From assembly GCA_025765595.1 (NCBI GenBank), contig JAIVFH010000382.1:1-23206 (forward strand): DNA of 23,206 nucleotides, given 5' to 3'. The stretch is from Obelidium mucronatum. Lineage: Eukaryota; Chytridiomycota; Chytridiomycetes; Chytridiales; Chytriomycetaceae. The translations under genes and the position numbers were made by a program. Position 1 is the stretch's first letter; every line of letters begins with the position of its first letter. Positions 21,305 through 23,206 of this stretch are shown here, piece after piece. Below the pieces are notes generated by a model that had not been told where the DNA came from, made no database searches, and saw only the letters and a program-made list of their open reading frames with translations.

Positions 21305-23206
21305 TCAAGCGACATTTCTCTTGAGTTTGGCCATATTCTTTTCAACAGGCGGTTTCGCAATATAGTTTTGAATATGTGGCTGGGCGTCTCCCTTATACTC
21401 CACAGCCACCAGAGAAACAATATCTTTGACGCGATTACCCATCATCCGCAGTTTTTCAAAGTTGATCACTGCCTTCAACCATTTTCGCGTTTCCGTCATT
21501 CATAGAATAGTAATAGTCTTTCAAATAAATTGCTATAAAATCATCTGTTAATGGGCTTTTCTATTCAGATTGATTTTTGAAGTAACCTCACGCAAAAAAG
21601 GTACAATTGGAGGAACGGCCTTGGCTAGCAAATCTCTATAATTCTTCATATTTCGCGAAGGGTCAATGATTTTTTCTAGCTCCTCGTATGCTGTCTTGGC
21701 CTTCTCGGGAAGGCCCTACAATTTTTGCAACGATGGGTAAATACCATCTTCATGAAAACGCTCTCAAACACACCTCCCACGTCTTCTTTAGCCGAGATAC
21801 AGGAGATAAACCAAGTCCAGACATCAGGGAAAATAGAGAAAAGAAGTTATTTGCTTCTTGACAGGCCTGTAAAATGCCTGGTCAGTTGAATTGAAGGAAG
21901 ATGAAAGGAAGGTACCTTTGTTGTCAATATAAAATTGGCCAGGATCTTGATTCTCTTTTTCAAATCTTTTTGCATGACGATTTCTGTCGCCACCCAGTAA
22001 GACTCCTTGTCGAAACGGTCAATGAAAAAGTTCAAATATGGAGTCATCTCACGATCACTCCCCACCAAATTTGATGCAAAAACTCAATTGGATGGATATT
22101 TTTGAAGAGCTTGAAGTTATGAATGCAAATTTGGTGACTGAGGACTTCTGGTGTCAGTTCCAAAAACATGCTCTCCAGAACTTTTCCTTTTCGTTCCACC
22201 ATTTTTATAATAGGAGTACATTTCATCATACTTCCACAGTCTGAATAAGAATTGTTTTAGTGCGGGTTGTATATTTTGATGCTTCTAAACCTGTTTTTCA
22301 ACGACATCCAGCAGAACGGGAGCCCTCTGTCGGATTTTGAGCTCGTCATTATACATAAACTCCATCGCAAAATGCTCTAAATTTGATTTGAGTTCGGAAC
22401 TTAGAGCGAAATCGTGCCAGTGCCCCCTTGCCCATAACTCGAGAATGTTTGCAACACTGTTTTCAACAAATGCAGATTAAGAAAAAAAGCAAATGAATGC
22501 AAGTCATGAAATAATCCTTGACAGGTACCATTCTTGTATTGGCCCTTTCATTTGTTGTAGTATTCAACATCTTCGGGAGTGGCATTTTCCGGCGGAACGC
22601 AATTAAACCTCGAAACGATGTGTTTGAAGGCATTCTTCGGCTGGCATGAAATACCGAAAAGTAAGTAGAAATGTTTCAATGAATGCGTGGTCATCTTTAT
22701 ATCACAATGCAGTTAGTCGTCAAGCCTTAAAAATTAGAATGTCCAAACCTTTTCCTTCAACGTCAGTCAATCGAGCAATAAGCTTTTGCGGCGTGCCAGC
22801 CATAACCAGAGGCCTGAAAAAAGAGGAAATTTTGGCATTAGCAATAATTGTATGGACTTTGAAGAAAAACTGACCGTCCTTGGATAGTTTGGAACATCAT
22901 CACATCAAGTCCATCCTCTGTTAAAATAAGAGGACCTATATATTTTCTCCTCGGGAACTATAAAGACTTCTTCGACTTTCAGTTCCGTTACAAAGTAACC
23001 AACGGTTCTATCCATTTCAACCAACGTCTCTTTGCCATCATTTCTGTGAAACGTATGCCCTTCGAATTCAATCTTGTGCTGTTCGCAGATGTAGCTGAGA
23101 ATAGCATCCATGGGCAGATCATTAGGTGCTCGGATGGTTATGCTTCGGAAGTTGGGAAGAGTAACAATAGATTGAGGTAGGTCTTGTCTGGTTTGTCATT
23201 TGCTGT
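21305..23206 (-). CDS. RasGEF (CDC25 homology) protein, 5' partial
   Basis: A minus-strand gene entering from the right edge and ending at TGA 21307-21305. The N-terminal visible part has a possible Ras-association or ubiquitin-like segment (SITIRAPNDLPMDAILSYIC). A RasGEF-N module follows (MAGTPQKLIARLTDVEGKG, FIETFLLTFRYFMPAEECLQ, VPPENATPEDVEYYNK). Then comes the catalytic CDC25 domain: LFKNIHPIEFLHQIW, YWVATEIV, FFSLFSLMSGLGLSPVSRLK, KTAYEELEKIIDPSRNMKNY, PPIVPF, LRMMGNRVKDI. It should act as a guanine-nucleotide exchange factor for a Ras or Rap GTPase at membranes. Introns are short (for example 21906-21868 and 21774-21721 approximately). Several single-base frame breaks occur (in HxIVSRFN, after YYNK and in IWWG). 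The domain call is firm and the subfamily is not assignable. Confidence 0.8.

Overview
The window is nuclear DNA from an intron-rich, gene-dense eukaryote. The gene set points to a flagellated, early-diverging (zoosporic, chytrid-like) fungus. It holds a Fused/STK36-type kinase, a family tied to cilia and flagella that I recall as absent from yeasts and moulds. It also has two calcineurin A catalytic subunits and a secreted expansin-like (double-psi beta-barrel) protein of a kind common in fungi. Introns are mostly 50-250 bp and intergenic gaps are often 60-170 bp. The lineage is an inference; only the genes themselves are seen.

Layout. 1-513 (+): 3' end of an unrecognised protein. 514-1755: poly(A) signals, a GC-rich 33-bp tandem repeat, a doubtful two-exon ORF and apparently empty sequence. 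1756-6212 (-): STK36/Fused kinase in five exons; introns 2 and 3 are packed with short palindromes built on TCGCCTTCGGCGA. 6375-6854 (+): intronless, very GC-rich CHCHD2/Mix17-like twin CX9C protein, divergent from the kinase. 6964-9550 (+): PPIL4-type cyclophilin-RRM protein in six exons, with a large CATTC-type satellite in intron 3. 9608-11853 (+): calcineurin A copy 1. 11968-12747 (+): secreted expansin-like protein. 12944-13510 (+): three-finger C2H2 protein. 13584-15536 (-): Sad1/USP39 in ten exons. 15707-18221 (+): calcineurin A copy 2. 18384-21174 (-): DHX35-type DEAH helicase. 21305-23206 (-): RasGEF, cut by the window edge.

The exon models up to about 17.3 kb close in frame with canonical splice sites (one GC-AG exception). 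From 17.37 kb to the end, all three genes carry single-base frame breaks, mostly in homopolymers. This looks like poorer consensus sequence there, though decay cannot be excluded.

Functional themes: three genes (PPIL4, USP39, DHX35) encode spliceosome-associated proteins, and two encode calcineurin catalytic subunits. Copy 1 of calcineurin has a complete catalytic core but has lost recognisable residues of the PxIxIT and LxVP substrate-docking sites, while copy 2 keeps them. The most unusual DNA is the palindrome system. It fills three introns starting within about 5-15 bases of the 5' splice site, appears once inside a coding exon, and in one intron ends in a run of 33 A directly before the 3' AG. 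This arrangement resembles an intron-forming or intron-inhabiting repeat family.
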